Assembly (NCBI RefSeq): GCF_022669015.1
Contig: NZ_JAKKSL010000001.1
Span: forward strand, 62,001-126,000
DNA from: Colwellia maritima
Lineage (GTDB): Bacteria > Pseudomonadota > Gammaproteobacteria > Enterobacterales > Alteromonadaceae
Length of the DNA: 64,000 nucleotides
Direction of reading: 5' to 3'
Position numbers and translations under genes: made by a program. The first letter of the stretch is position 1. Each line of letters opens with the position of its first letter. The notes under the pieces were generated by a model. That model searched no databases. It was not told where the DNA came from and saw only the letters and a program-made list of their open reading frames with translations. Shown here piece after piece: positions 53,243 to 62,339 of this stretch.

Positions 53243-54742
53243 TCAATTAAAAACTAAGCCAATTAACCCTTTAATAATATTGCTCACTAGAGTAATGGAT
53301 TTTTCAAAGAACGCATTTTTTAGACTATCAATAGCCTGTGTAACAAGCGTGTAGTCCAACAATGCAAATGCATAATAAATCATGAAAAATGAAGAGAGCA
53401 AGATAATTAAACCAACAACATACTTATTCTTAAATCCGTAACATAAGCGCATTAAATCAGCTCTAATTTTATGCTCTTTAAAATGAGGGCTTACAATCCA
53501 GAAGCACGCAAGCAATATGGCAGCTAAAACAACGAATATTTCTATTGGGTGGTTTAATATTTGAATAACATAGTCTACGTAATCTAGAGGTAGTTTCCCT
53601 TTAAAGTTTTTTGCAAAATTATCTTCAGTTCTTGCAAACGAAAGTATGATAACAGATGAAAAGGCGAATAGAATTCCTATCGAGGCTACTGATAATGAAA
53701 GTACGCTTGGGACTATAGCTGTATAATTATTTTTTCTTTCCCTTAATGCCCGAAGTGCCCCTACTTTAGCTTCAATAGATGACAAAATCTTTTTATCACC
53801 TTCTGTCGAAAAGGCACACAGAGTTGTTCGAAGTGCACTTTTCTTTCCCATAATTTCCTTAAAACTGGAAACGTATGCCATCATTCCTTTCATGGCATAA
53901 TAATCATTTTCAGAGTGCGTTCGTCGCATTTTCAATATAGTACGATAGAGGGACTTTAAGACTCCTTTAGTTAATTCCTTATAAGACTCCTGAGAATCTC
54001 CTTTGACTAGTGGAAGTAATATATCTGATTTAGAGTCATGGTGCTGATGTTGGTGACACAGATCTTTCATAAAATAGTATATCTGACTTACAGCGTCATC
54101 TTTAAAGCTATTAAATGCGAAACCTTCAGTTCGGGTTACCCGGCGTAACTTTTTATCATCAATTTTTTCAAACCAAACATCATCAATTGTTAATATTCCT
54201 TCTCTTGGAAGGATTATTGAAGCATGCATCAAAGAATTATTATTAAAACAATCAATCAATTGTCCAAAATCGCCACTAATTTCTTGAGAGCCTATTAACT
54301 GATTTAGATCTACTTTTGAGTTAACAACAAAGACTTTTCCGTGGATAACGTCTTCATTTGATGTTTTATTATTTTGTATAAAAATAAACTTAAAATCACC
54401 GTTGTGAAAAAGTAATTTCTCTAAAGAATTCGACGCAAATAAAAATAAAAATGGTTTGATCAAATGCTTTAACGGGGTATTAGAAAATAATTTTGCGTCA
54501 TTTAGCCATGCCGTACCCATGAAAGATAACAATAAAAATATTCGTATAGGTGAGTATGTAAATGTAAAAAATACCTGCCTTACAATACGGGGAATTGCGC
54601 TATCATTTAGATAGCGGTCATGAGAAATGAAATTAAAATCAGAACTAGGACTTTTATTGAAAGGATAAGGCTTTGTACTCGTCCCTATTGTAGAGAATGA
54701 TAAACGACCTCTTAAATTTGGTATCCGGCCCAAATACTTCAT
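53243..54742 (-). CDS. Large membrane protein of unknown function
   Basis: A 499-residue protein I do not recognise. Residues about 55-110 contain one or two weak hydrophobic stretches. The middle (about 115-335) is soluble and charged, with H-G-K-V-F-V-V-N-S-K-V-D-L and a His-rich H-Q-H-Q-H-H near 240. Three strong transmembrane segments lie near 341-370, 400-420 and 441-467. No ATPase, nuclease or transport motif is visible. It is flanked by its own terminator downstream and a bidirectional terminator upstream, so it is monocistronic. It lies in the accessory region between a MITE and an IS element. Confidence 0.75.
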   Translation of the reverse strand: MKYLGRIPNLRGRLSFSTIGTSTKPYPFNKSPSSDFNFISHDRYLNDSAIPRIVRQVFFTFTYSPIRIFLLLSFMGTAWLNDAKLFSNTPLKHLIKPFLFLFASNSLEKLLFHNGDFKFIFIQNNKTSNEDVIHGKVFVVNSKVDLNQLIGSQEISGDFGQLIDCFNNNSLMHASIILPREGILTIDDVWFEKIDDKKLRRVTRTEGFAFNSFKDDAVSQIYYFMKDLCHQHQHHDSKSDILLPLVKGDSQESYKELTKGVLKSLYRTILKMRRTHSENDYYAMKGMMAYVSSFKEIMGKKSALRTTLCAFSTEGDKKILSSIEAKVGALRALRERKNNYTAIVPSVLSLSVASIGILFAFSSVIILSFARTEDNFAKNFKGKLPLDYVDYVIQILNHPIEIFVVLAAILLACFWIVSPHFKEHKIRADLMRLCYGFKNKYVVGLIILLSSFFMIYYAFALLDYTLVTQAIDSLKNAFFEKSITLVSNIIKGLIGLVFN

Positions 54743-54767
54743 ATTTATTTCACTTTATTTACTGCAT

Positions 54768-54803
54768 AAAAAAACCGCCTAAAGACGCCTTTGGTCGGTT
54801 TTT
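54768..54803. terminator. Bidirectional terminator between two unknown membrane genes
   Basis: AAAAACCGCCTAAAG and CTTTGGTCGGTTTTT pair (one mismatch, one wobble) over a four-base loop, with A- and T-runs at the outer ends. It separates the small gene at 54831-55088 from the large one downstream. Confidence 0.85.
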
Positions 54804-54830
54804 ACGGATTTTGATAGCCTGCTCACAAAA

Positions 54831-55088
54831 TTATTTAATACTTTCTCTTGAAAGTTGATTACATGGTACAAGCTCATTTGTACGGGTATCAATAGTAAAA
54901 CCCTTTGAAATTTCGTCTGGTGAACATGCTTCGGCTTCATTCAAAGAACCGGCTATAGCATTAGCTAAATTACCAGTGATCTTATGGTTATGCTCATATT
55001 CACCTTTATTATGAGATAAAACCTGAATACCAAAGACTAAAGTAGCAATTCCCATTACTAACAAAGTTAGACCCATTAAAGTACTCAT
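54831..55088 (-). CDS. Small single-pass membrane protein of unknown function
   Basis: An 85-residue protein. Residues about 3-25 form a transmembrane helix (L-T-L-L-V-M-G-I-A-T-L-V-F-G), followed by a polar tail with two cysteines (E-A-C-S-P-D and V-P-C-N-Q) that could form a disulfide in the periplasm. No family is recognised. It is insulated from the next gene by a terminator. Confidence 0.6.
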   Translation of the reverse strand: MSTLMGLTLLVMGIATLVFGIQVLSHNKGEYEHNHKITGNLANAIAGSLNEAEACSPDEISKGFTIDTRTNELVPCNQLSRESIK

Positions 55089-55452
55089 AATATTTTTTAT
55101 CCTCTGATAATTTTATTGATTTGTATAAAATCGCGCGGATTATACACAATAAGTATAATTAAATATACTTATTTTCCTTTCAAATTATATTCTACCCTTT
55201 CATATAGCTAAGCTCATGTCAATAGTTAGTATGTATTAACTCTTTAACTATTAGCCATGTTTTTCAAATATGCAACATGTCTTTTATCAATTTTTCTCCC
55301 TTGCTTCAATTAACTAGACCACCCAAGATTAAAAATTATTATGGCTGACCTGAGTACTCCTTTGTTATGGTGTTTTTTTGATTGATTATTACTTCAAATT
55401 ATTATTCAATATTAGTGAAGATATTATTCACTAATATTGAAAAGGAATTAAA
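55089..55452. other. AT-rich divergent intergenic region
   Basis: This 364-base gap separates the leftward small membrane gene from the rightward GFA gene and must hold both promoters. The only clear structure is the inverted repeat at 55405-55441. Confidence 0.4.
55405..55441. promoter_or_regulatory. Perfect inverted repeat just before the GFA gene
   Basis: TTCAATATTAGTGAA and TTCACTAATATTGAA are perfect 15-bp arms with a seven-base spacer. The repeat ends 11 bases before the ATG and directly abuts the AAGGAA ribosome-binding site. It could be an operator or an RNA hairpin that affects translation. Confidence 0.65.
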
Positions 55453-55866
55453 ATGAAAATATCAGGGAGCTGTTTGTGTGGGGCAGTATCATTTCGTGTA
55501 GACAATCGCTTCAAAAATATGTATGCATGCTTTTGTCAACAATGTAGAAAAATATCAGGCTCTTCTTTTGCGTCAAATCTATTCATTGATGCAAATTATC
55601 TTGAATGGCTTTCAGGTGAAAATAAACTTGAAAAGTTTACTGTTCCTGGTCGTGGATTTAATAAGGCGTTTTGTAAAAAGTGTGGTACTGGTATGCCATT
55701 TAAAACAAGTGACGCAAAACAGTATTTGGTACCGGCGGGTTGTTTAGATCAGGATCCTGAAGTAGAAAAAATAGAACAGATATTCTACAAAGAAAAATAT
55801 TCACTTGAAGACGCACGTTTGCAAGCACCTACTTACGACAAATTTCCTCATAAGGAAGTAAAGTAG
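55453..55866 (+). CDS. GFA-family (glutathione-dependent formaldehyde-activating-like) protein
   Basis: A 137-residue zinc protein with the family cysteines in order: S-C-L-C-G-A-V near residue 7, C-F-C-Q-Q-C-R-K near 28, and F-C-K-K-C-G-T-G-M near 75. The founding members bind glutathione and were linked to formaldehyde handling; most relatives have no proven substrate. It stands alone behind the inverted repeat at 55405-55441. Confidence 0.88.
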   Translation: MKISGSCLCGAVSFRVDNRFKNMYACFCQQCRKISGSSFASNLFIDANYLEWLSGENKLEKFTVPGRGFNKAFCKKCGTGMPFKTSDAKQYLVPAGCLDQDPEVEKIEQIFYKEKYSLEDARLQAPTYDKFPHKEVK

Positions 55867-56069
55867 TGGTACTTACAAAAATAGCTGTGGTGGAAATTTA
55901 ATCAGCCCCCCCATAATAACTTCTGCAACTTTCCAAAGATAAACTACATATATCTTAACTGGGGTAGTCGAATCCATTAAACCACGTCATAAGGTTACAT
56001 TGCAGCTTTACATGAAATTAGTTTGATAATATCCTATCAGTAATGGAATCAACTTAAACGGAACTTAGT

Positions 56070-57255
56070 ATGTCTTGGACAAAACTCAATAAAAATATTA
56101 CCCCTCATTCGCTTATGGCATTAGACGCACATACCTGCCGCGATTATGGGGTAAAGTTAGCGCATAACTTTCCTTTTCATAAAGTTAAATTTACCTGCCA
56201 AGCCTTGGCTATCTTGGCTCAGTTAAACGATTACGACCAAGATATGGTGGTAAATGACATTGAACAAATTTGCGCACACCCTAATGCAAAAAACTCATTA
56301 AAACACAGTCGCAACCCGTTACGTCGTTTATGGCGTACCAAATACCCTTTTCGTAATTATCATTATTTGTTGGAATATACTTATCAAGATAATAAAATTA
56401 ACATTAAGGATATTTTCTTTGATGAACAATTACAGGGTAAAAAACACACTTTTTCAGCAGAGCGAACCATGTTATATGAAGTAACACGAAAAACCTCGGC
56501 TACTTACGATAAAGCCAAGGACGAAGAAAGCATAAGGGAACTACAAGGCGCTTGGACTAATACCCCTCAAGCAACCACGCAGGTGAATACTGCTCATGCC
56601 GCTGTTAATGGTATGCAAAACGATGTAGTAAAAGCGGCATGGTTAATGGGGACCCATTTAGATACTGCCTACCAAAGTGATGGTATAAAAGCCTACACGC
56701 TCTTTCATAACCCGACTGATAATATGGCCCTAGATGCTGCTGAATGTGTGTTTGATAAACGTTTAGGGCGTAAATCGCATAATGCCCAACATCTAGCGGC
56801 GGTATTGGCGCAAAATAACCAAAGAAGGTAAAAAAGTGAAATGGGTTGCTCATAGCCAAGGGGCGATTATATTTTGTGCTGCCATAGAGCATTACCGTAT
56901 AAAATACGGTAAACCTTTAACCACTCAACAATTAGCTATACATGGCTCGGGCGCTAATCTTGACCGACTTAAACGTATGGCGCACAGTGCAGGTTTAACC
57001 ATTAATAACATACGCAATAATCCTTTTGACCTAGTACCAAATATTACTAACGATATTTCATCAAGTAGCTTAGCGCGTTCAGTTAAATTTATGGGATTAA
57101 CATTTGGCAACGAAGTAGGCGCTAGCCCGCATACCTTACCTTTTTTGGGGCTTGAAACCTACGCAGAGCAACTGCAATTATTAGGTAATATAGAAAAATC
57201 AACTATCGTCAGAAAATTTATTAAAACCCTCCCTAAAGGTGACAGTAGAATATAA
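56070..57255 (+). CDS. Alpha/beta-hydrolase (lipase-like) protein, possible effector (one frame error)
   Basis: About 394 residues after removing one A from the run 56812-56815, which joins the two parts through A-Q-I-T-K-E-G-K-K-V-K-W. The second half has the layout of a lipase: V-A-H-S-Q-G nucleophile elbow with Ser near 262, N-P-F-D-L-V-P-N with Asp near 320, and S-P-H-T-L-P-F-L-G with His near 354. The Ser-Asp-His order and spacing are typical of a catalytic triad. The N-terminal 180 residues are not recognised. No signal peptide is visible. It is translationally coupled to the next gene (TAATG), which suggests an effector-partner pair, but no secretion genes are in view. Confidence 0.7.
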
Positions 57256-58055
57256 TGAATCTCTTCAAACTCATTAAAGCTTATTGGCGTGGTTTTGTTG
57301 GTGGGCCTGATTTACACCACAGCATTACGCGACGCTTCCTATTAGAAGATAAGCAACTATCTATTAATATCCCTGATAGTAATATTGTTGCTTTACCAAA
57401 TGCTGATGATAAGTATTACCCACATACCTCGTTAACTTGGTTTAATGAACATGCAAAAGTATACGATCAACACAAATATGTTCATGTTTACACTAAAAAT
57501 TGGATGTATATGCCACCCATTGCTTTATTCCCTAGTAGTGAATACGGCATGTTAAGCTGTCAATTACGCATTAAACAGCTTAATCACATTAATGTTTTAG
57601 ATAAGGTAGCATTATCACATTATGTGACCCAAGCTTATATAGATTACCATTACGGCCCTGATGGCACCAATACAGAGCTTAGGAGAAGAAAAGTAGAGCG
57701 CTCCAGTCAGAGAGCCAGTCCATGGACACCTGAAGAACTAGAAGAACAGGTAGCAATTTCTATTGATCTTCAGGGCAGACAACCATTAGCACCTGCCATC
57801 ATTAAAAGCTTCAATCAAACGGATTGGATATTTTATAGTGAAGTCAGAAACAACAGCCACTCTCACAATGATTTTTATTGTTTACCCTTAAGTGAGAATA
57901 GCTTTTTAGAAGTAGAGTTTGCACACCGGGTTGACCTATCTCATAAATATAAAAAGTGGGCTAAACATGCGCTTGAATCACAAGAGCGCATTATTGCCTC
58001 TGTTTATCTTGATGAATTACCTCAAGAGCAGTCTATTGAGCATAGCGTAAATTAA
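57255..58055 (+). CDS. Unknown protein coupled to the lipase-like gene
   Basis: A 266-residue protein without signal peptide or membrane segment. It is rich in aromatic residues (for example H-V-Y-T-K-N-W-M-Y-M-P-P near 80) and has no family motif I recognise. Its ATG shares the A of the preceding TAA stop, so it is made together with the lipase-like protein. Position alone would allow an immunity, chaperone or adaptor role. The IS982 element starts about 145 bases downstream. Confidence 0.65.
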   Translation: MNLFKLIKAYWRGFVGGPDLHHSITRRFLLEDKQLSINIPDSNIVALPNADDKYYPHTSLTWFNEHAKVYDQHKYVHVYTKNWMYMPPIALFPSSEYGMLSCQLRIKQLNHINVLDKVALSHYVTQAYIDYHYGPDGTNTELRRRKVERSSQRASPWTPEELEEQVAISIDLQGRQPLAPAIIKSFNQTDWIFYSEVRNNSHSHNDFYCLPLSENSFLEVEFAHRVDLSHKYKKWAKHALESQERIIASVYLDELPQEQSIEHSVN

Positions 58056-58200
58056 CAAATATGATAAATTTGTTGGATAAATTGAAAAAATCAAATGCTA
58101 ATGTCCGGAATGCGCACAGAAAAGTCATAAAAACGGATTAGCGTAACGTTCGCTATGAGCTTAAATAAAACCTTGAAACTTGATGTGAAAATAGTATCTA

Positions 58201-59198
58201 ACCTCAGATCGGGTTAAGCCCTAACCATAGCATTCTTCTCTACGTCATTAATATTAAGGGTTGGCTTATTTTCTTTAAGGCAATAAGCCACTAACCCCGC
58301 AAGTAAATTCAACATAAAACCATTAGGACTGCGATGACGAGAATGCTCTATTTGAGAAATATTCTTTAATTGATCATTTATCGTCTCGATAATAAACCGT
58401 CTAGATAGCATGGCTCTATCCCATAACGACATCGCTTTTGCTTTCATATTACTGCGAACAGTTGTTATCAAGTCAACACCCGTTTCCTTTAAATCGGCGG
58501 TTAATTTTTTGCTGATGTAACCTTTGTCAGCATATAACTTTCCTTTGAGGTTTTTAGCTAACGCAAACACAGGCTTGGTGTCATGCACATTGCCAGTCGT
58601 TAATTTAGCATCAACTATTTCCCCCCTAAAGTTGGTGACTAAATGCAGTTTGAACCCATAAAACCAACCCATTGTTCCTTTGCCTCGCTCGGCTATACCG
58701 TCAAATGTTTTGTGTCTAGGTATTCGTAGGTTATGGCATACTTTTATGCTCGTAGAGTCAATGAATTCAATACCTGTAGATTCACCCTTGAGTATGGAAA
58801 AATAGCTAGAAAGAGGAACGATAGCTTTAGGCATTACCTCTAAAAATCGAGTGTAGCTCAATAAACTAGGGAAGTGAGAACGATAAAATTTAGCGATATA
58901 ACCTTTATAATAATTTTTAAAGTCGCGATGATTTGATGTATGAAAAGCAATAAGGATAGTGATCACCTCGCTCATCGTCATACGACAGGGGCGATTTCGC
59001 TTTATATTACCATCAGCAATTAATTGTTTTTCCCATTGTGGAATAAATACGCGACAAAAATCATCGACATCACAGAATATTTCAACTAGTTTGTTCATGC
59101 CCGTTCCTTATTATCTTTCTGTTTTTTCTTGGTCGAAAGATCGGATCGTGGAACGGGCACTTAGTTCAATTTAATTTATTCTTATCCCGAGCTGAGGT
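58201..59198. mobile_element. Complete IS982-family insertion sequence
   Basis: A 998-bp element encoding one transposase on the minus strand. Its terminal inverted repeats are ACCTCAGATCGGGTTAAG (left) and, inverted, ACCTCAGCTCGGGATAAG (right). It is flanked by the perfect 6-bp target duplication TATCTA at 58195-58200 and 59199-59204. The right-hand duplication contains the map stop codon, so the insertion happened at the very end of map and left that ORF intact. Confidence 0.95.
58214..59098 (-). CDS. IS982-family DDE transposase
   Basis: A 294-residue transposase, the usual size for the family. Catalytic residues can be placed in I-E-F-I-D-S-T-S (Asp), L-Y-A-D-K-G-Y (Asp) and F-I-I-E-T-I-N-D-Q-L (Glu), with the R-R-F-I-I-E-T block typical of IS982/IS4-type enzymes. 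The frame is intact, so the element may be active. It is a plausible source of transposase for the two MITEs. Confidence 0.93.
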   Translation of the reverse strand: MNKLVEIFCDVDDFCRVFIPQWEKQLIADGNIKRNRPCRMTMSEVITILIAFHTSNHRDFKNYYKGYIAKFYRSHFPSLLSYTRFLEVMPKAIVPLSSYFSILKGESTGIEFIDSTSIKVCHNLRIPRHKTFDGIAERGKGTMGWFYGFKLHLVTNFRGEIVDAKLTTGNVHDTKPVFALAKNLKGKLYADKGYISKKLTADLKETGVDLITTVRSNMKAKAMSLWDRAMLSRRFIIETINDQLKNISQIEHSRHRSPNGFMLNLLAGLVAYCLKENKPTLNINDVEKNAMVRA

Positions 59199-59201
59199 TA
59201 T

Positions 59202-59984
59202 CTAGCTTCCCGAAAACATTTCATCTTCGCGAAGGGTTAGCACTTCATAACCCGTTTCTGTAACTAAAACGGTATGCTCCCATTGGGCAGAAAGTTTTTT
59301 ATCCCGTGTAACAACTGTCCGACCATCTTTTTTAGTTTTGATTTTCTTTGAACCTTGATTGATCATCGGTTCTATAGTGAAAGTCATTCCCGCTTCTAAC
59401 GCTAAACCCGAATGAGGTTTTCCGTAATGGAGAACTTGCGGATCTTCGTGCATTTCTGTACCAATACCATGACCGCAATATTCTCTAACAACACTATAAC
59501 CCGCAGATTCTGCATGTTTTTGAATGGCATAACCAACATCGCCCGGCGTAGCTTTAGGTTTTACTACTTTAATACCTTTCCACATAGCTTCGTAGGTGGT
59601 TTTAACTAAACGTTTAGCTTCTGCGCTTGTTGTACTAAAAGTATACATTTTGCTTGAGTCACTGATAAAACCATTTTTTTCTAAGGTAATGTCAATATTT
59701 ACGATATCTTTGGCTTTTAAAGGGTACTTATCATTGGGTACACCATGGCATACCACATCATTCACCGATGAGTTGAGGGAATACTGATAACCATATTGCC
59801 CTTTACTCGCGGGTCGAGCATTTAATTCATTAGCAATGTAACTTTCAACCTTGGTGTCAATGTCTAGTGTTGTTATACCTTCACAGATGGAGTCATCAAG
59901 CATTTTAAATACTTGAGCTAAAAGCTTGCCAGACTCTCTCATGAAATCAATTTCTGCTTCAGTCTTTATCATGGTTTTATTCAT
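59202..59984 (-). CDS. map: Type I methionine aminopeptidase (ParD-linked paralogue)
   Basis: A 260-residue metallo-aminopeptidase removing N-terminal Met. Metal ligands are recognisable in V-N-I-D-I-T (Asp), S-D-S-S-K-M-Y (Asp), C-G-H-G-I-G (His), T-I-E-P-M (Glu) and W-E-H-T-V-L-V (Glu). I start at the ATG at 59984, which overlaps the end of the ParD-like gene as ATGAATAA. Neighbouring rpsB is absent, so this is probably not the housekeeping copy. The stop codon lies in the IS target duplication. Confidence 0.93.
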   Translation of the reverse strand: MNKTMIKTEAEIDFMRESGKLLAQVFKMLDDSICEGITTLDIDTKVESYIANELNARPASKGQYGYQYSLNSSVNDVVCHGVPNDKYPLKAKDIVNIDITLEKNGFISDSSKMYTFSTTSAEAKRLVKTTYEAMWKGIKVVKPKATPGDVGYAIQKHAESAGYSVVREYCGHGIGTEMHEDPQVLHYGKPHSGLALEAGMTFTIEPMINQGSKKIKTKKDGRTVVTRDKKLSAQWEHTVLVTETGYEVLTLREDEMFSGS

Positions 59985-60183
59985 GTAAAAGATCCGCAAT
60001 AGTAAGATTTTCTTTTAGCAATTGATTTTTAATGATTTCATGAAAGGTAAGTGTTGGATTTAACTCGGCAAGCATTCCCATTTTTATCCAAAATTCAGCC
60101 TGTGAATTAATTGATCTAGACATAACATTACTCGACTTCCTGATTTCATCATGCAATTCATCAGATATTTTAACTATTCCCAT
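59977..60183 (-). CDS. ParD-like family protein, partner of Map
   Basis: A 68-residue protein beginning M-G-I-V-K-I-S-D-E-L-H-D-E-I-R, a ribbon-helix-helix start. A-E-F-W-I-K-M-G-M-L-A-E-L-N-P follows, typical of the ParD-like family. Genes of this family are often found directly before a methionine aminopeptidase instead of a ParE toxin. It overlaps map and is preceded by a palindrome it may bind for autoregulation. Confidence 0.8.
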   Translation of the reverse strand: MGIVKISDELHDEIRKSSNVMSRSINSQAEFWIKMGMLAELNPTLTFHEIIKNQLLKENLTIADLLHE

Positions 60184-60193
60184 TATACGTTCC

Positions 60194-60221
60194 GTATATT
60201 AATCGTATACGAATCATATAC
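60194..60221. promoter_or_regulatory. Palindromic operator of the ParD-like/map operon
   Basis: GTATATTAAT, CGTATACG and AATCATATAC read in succession form a 28-bp near-perfect palindrome with two mismatched pairs, centred on CGTATACG. It ends 10 bases upstream of the ParD-like start. Ribbon-helix-helix antitoxins usually bind such sites. Confidence 0.7.
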
Positions 60222-60295
60222 ACCGTACAATAAAATGTCAATTCAGCCGTCTACCTTTTATGATGAGATCCCAAATTTACCTATGGTTGCATTAA

Positions 60296-61177
60296 TTATT
60301 TGGTTTTTTTAGCTTGATTAATGAAGTCGTTTAAGTAGCCAATTTGTTGTTCGTCTTTGCGAATACCGACAAAGATTTGTTTACCAATACCTTGCTCTCC
60401 AAAACGAAGGCTCTTGATTGCCATTGATTTTGCATGCTCATCTACTAGCCGACCTGGTAAGGCACAAACACCTCGGCCGGCAGCTACCATCTGTAACATA
60501 ATCTCGGTTGTTTCAATAATTTTATGTTTCTTAACTGAGCCCTTTGGATTAAGAAATTGACTAAAAATATCAAGCCTCATTGGCTCAACAGGGTAACTAA
60601 ATAGTACTTCTTCGCTTAATTGCTCAGGTAATACAAAATCTTGATTCGCGAGTTTGTGAGAAGAGGAAACAACGAGTCTATGTTCATAGTCAAACACGGG
60701 GATGTAGTTTATTTGAGGTTTAAAGAGCGGGTCTGGTGTAATAAGTACATCAATCTCATAACTAAGTAATGCGCCTAAAGCGCCAAATTGGAACTCCTGC
60801 TTCACGTCTATATCAATATCTGGCCACTGCACAAGGTAAGGTTCAACTACTCTGAGTAGCCATTGATAACAAGGATGGCACTCCATTCCTATGCGTAATG
60901 AGCCCATTTCACCTTTTGAAATCTGATTCAATAATAATTCCGTATGCAAAAACTGAGGCAGAACTCTATTAGCAAGTGCTTGAATACGTTCTCCCGCAAC
61001 AGTTAAACGAAGATTTCGGCCATCTTTTTTCCAAATAGGTGTAGCAACTTGACCTTCTAATTTTTTAATACTGTGGCTTAATGCAGATTGGGATAAATGC
61101 AGTGAATCAGCTGCTTTAGTTAGCGTTCCATGTTCTTTTATTGCAGTGAGTATTTCTAAATGAATCCTGTCTAACAT
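60296..61177 (-). CDS. metR: MetR-type LysR regulator of methionine genes
   Basis: A 293-residue LysR-family regulator. The N-terminal helix-turn-helix is L-T-K-A-A-D-S-L-H-L-S-Q-S-A-L-S-H-S-I. The effector domain begins L-R-I-G-M-E-C-H-P-C-Y-Q-W-L, a MetR hallmark matching the homocysteine-responsive E. coli protein. It lies downstream of a TSUP transporter, mesD and mesX on the same strand, which fits control of this methionine cluster. Confidence 0.9.
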   Translation of the reverse strand: MLDRIHLEILTAIKEHGTLTKAADSLHLSQSALSHSIKKLEGQVATPIWKKDGRNLRLTVAGERIQALANRVLPQFLHTELLLNQISKGEMGSLRIGMECHPCYQWLLRVVEPYLVQWPDIDIDVKQEFQFGALGALLSYEIDVLITPDPLFKPQINYIPVFDYEHRLVVSSSHKLANQDFVLPEQLSEEVLFSYPVEPMRLDIFSQFLNPKGSVKKHKIIETTEIMLQMVAAGRGVCALPGRLVDEHAKSMAIKSLRFGEQGIGKQIFVGIRKDEQQIGYLNDFINQAKKTK

Positions 61178-61353
61178 CCGTTAACTCCAGTCTTTTGTTC
61201 AAATGTGGGAACTATATTGTTTTTATTCATTAAAAAGTATTAGTGCAATTATGCTTGTTCAATTGAAAATAGCACAAAATAAAACGACACCATATTCTAC
61301 AGTGTGAAGAATACCGTTCTTTTTGATAGCTATATCCAATAACACAGTGCAAA

Positions 61354-62183
61354 TTATAAGAAGATTTGTGCCAACATACGTAAGCCAGTTAAAAGCAATA
61401 CTACGGCAAAGATCTTTTTCAGTTTGGCGGCATCCAGTTTAGCCGCAAGTGATGCGCCTAAAGGAGCAAATAATACCGTTAGCGGTACAATACAAATGAA
61501 CCCCATTAGATTAACTAAACCAAATGTTCCCACTGGTGCATCCGTTGGTGTGCTTCCCACGATTAACATAGTTAATGCGCCTGGCAGTGAAATAATTAAC
61601 CCAATAGCAGCCGCTGTTCCAACAGCCTTGTGGGCGGGATAGTTATATAGCGTAAGTAATGGGACCGAAATGGTGCCACCCCCAATACCGACCATAGCAC
61701 TGAAAAAACCAATGGATGCGCCCATAACTGTTTGTCCTGCTTGGTTAGGTAATTGTTGAAACAAAGCAGATTTTCCCGTTCTGAACAACATGTTTAACGC
61801 AGATAAAGTCGCTATCACACCAAACAATAGTGTAAGCAATGTGCCTTCAACGCGAGTTACTAACCAACTACCACCAACACACCAATTAGAATAAAGACAG
61901 CCCAACGTTTTAGCAGATCAAAATCCACATTCCCTTTTTTGTTGTGAGAACGTATTGAACTGATAGACGTAGGTACTATGGTGGCTAGTGACGTTGCTGT
62001 AGCTACTAGCATTGCAGATTCTGGTGATACGCCAAAACTCTGGAACAAGAAAAATAGCACAGGCACGATAACAATACCGCCGCCTACACCCAGTAAACCT
62101 GCTAAAATTCCTGCGAAAACTCCTGTGGTAACCAATGTCAAAAAAGTGGAGAGATTATTTGTTATAAATTCAATGATATTCAT
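61354..62183 (-). CDS. TSUP-family (TauE/SafE) permease in the methionine cluster (one frame error)
   Basis: About 276 residues with a duplicated half-structure: L-A-G-L-L-G-V-G-G-G-I-V-I-V-P in the first half and M-V-G-I-G-G-G-T-I-S-V-P in the second, both classic TSUP motifs. The frame breaks near 61871-61872; adding one base gives V-L-V-G-S-W-L-V-T-R. Its place between mesD and metR suggests transport of a sulfur compound linked to methionine metabolism, but this is inference from context. Confidence 0.88.
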
Positions 62184-62270
62184 TAATTACTACTTCTATT
62201 TTGTCGAATTTTTCGCGCTTTAGCTATTTCTTAAACCGAGATCAGGTTATTTAAATAAATGGAGGATAGT

Positions 62271-62302
62271 CATATTAATAGACTTTTGTGTCTATTAATA
62301 TG
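62271..62302. promoter_or_regulatory. Perfect inverted repeat upstream of the TSUP gene
   Basis: CATATTAATAGAC and GTCTATTAATATG are perfect 13-bp arms with a six-base spacer, and TTAATAGAC recurs at 62307-62315. It sits about 90 bases upstream of the TSUP start. It may be an operator; it does not resemble the MetR consensus TGAA-N5-TTCA. Confidence 0.5.
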
Positions 62303-62339
62303 ATTTTAATAGACAGAGATATAACAATTATCACACGAT

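Noticed and set aside
56070..56520. The N-terminal part of the lipase-like protein contains R-R-L-W-R-T-K-Y-P-F-R then I-K-D-I-F-F-D-E, reminiscent of RelE/ParE toxins.
   Set aside because: The resemblance is short and no antitoxin gene is adjacent; the hydrolase motifs in the second half are much stronger.
62230..62247. TTAAACCGAGATCAGGT resembles an IS982-type terminal repeat, suggesting a third MITE.
   Set aside because: No second end and no target duplication could be found within a few hundred bases, so it may be chance or a remnant.
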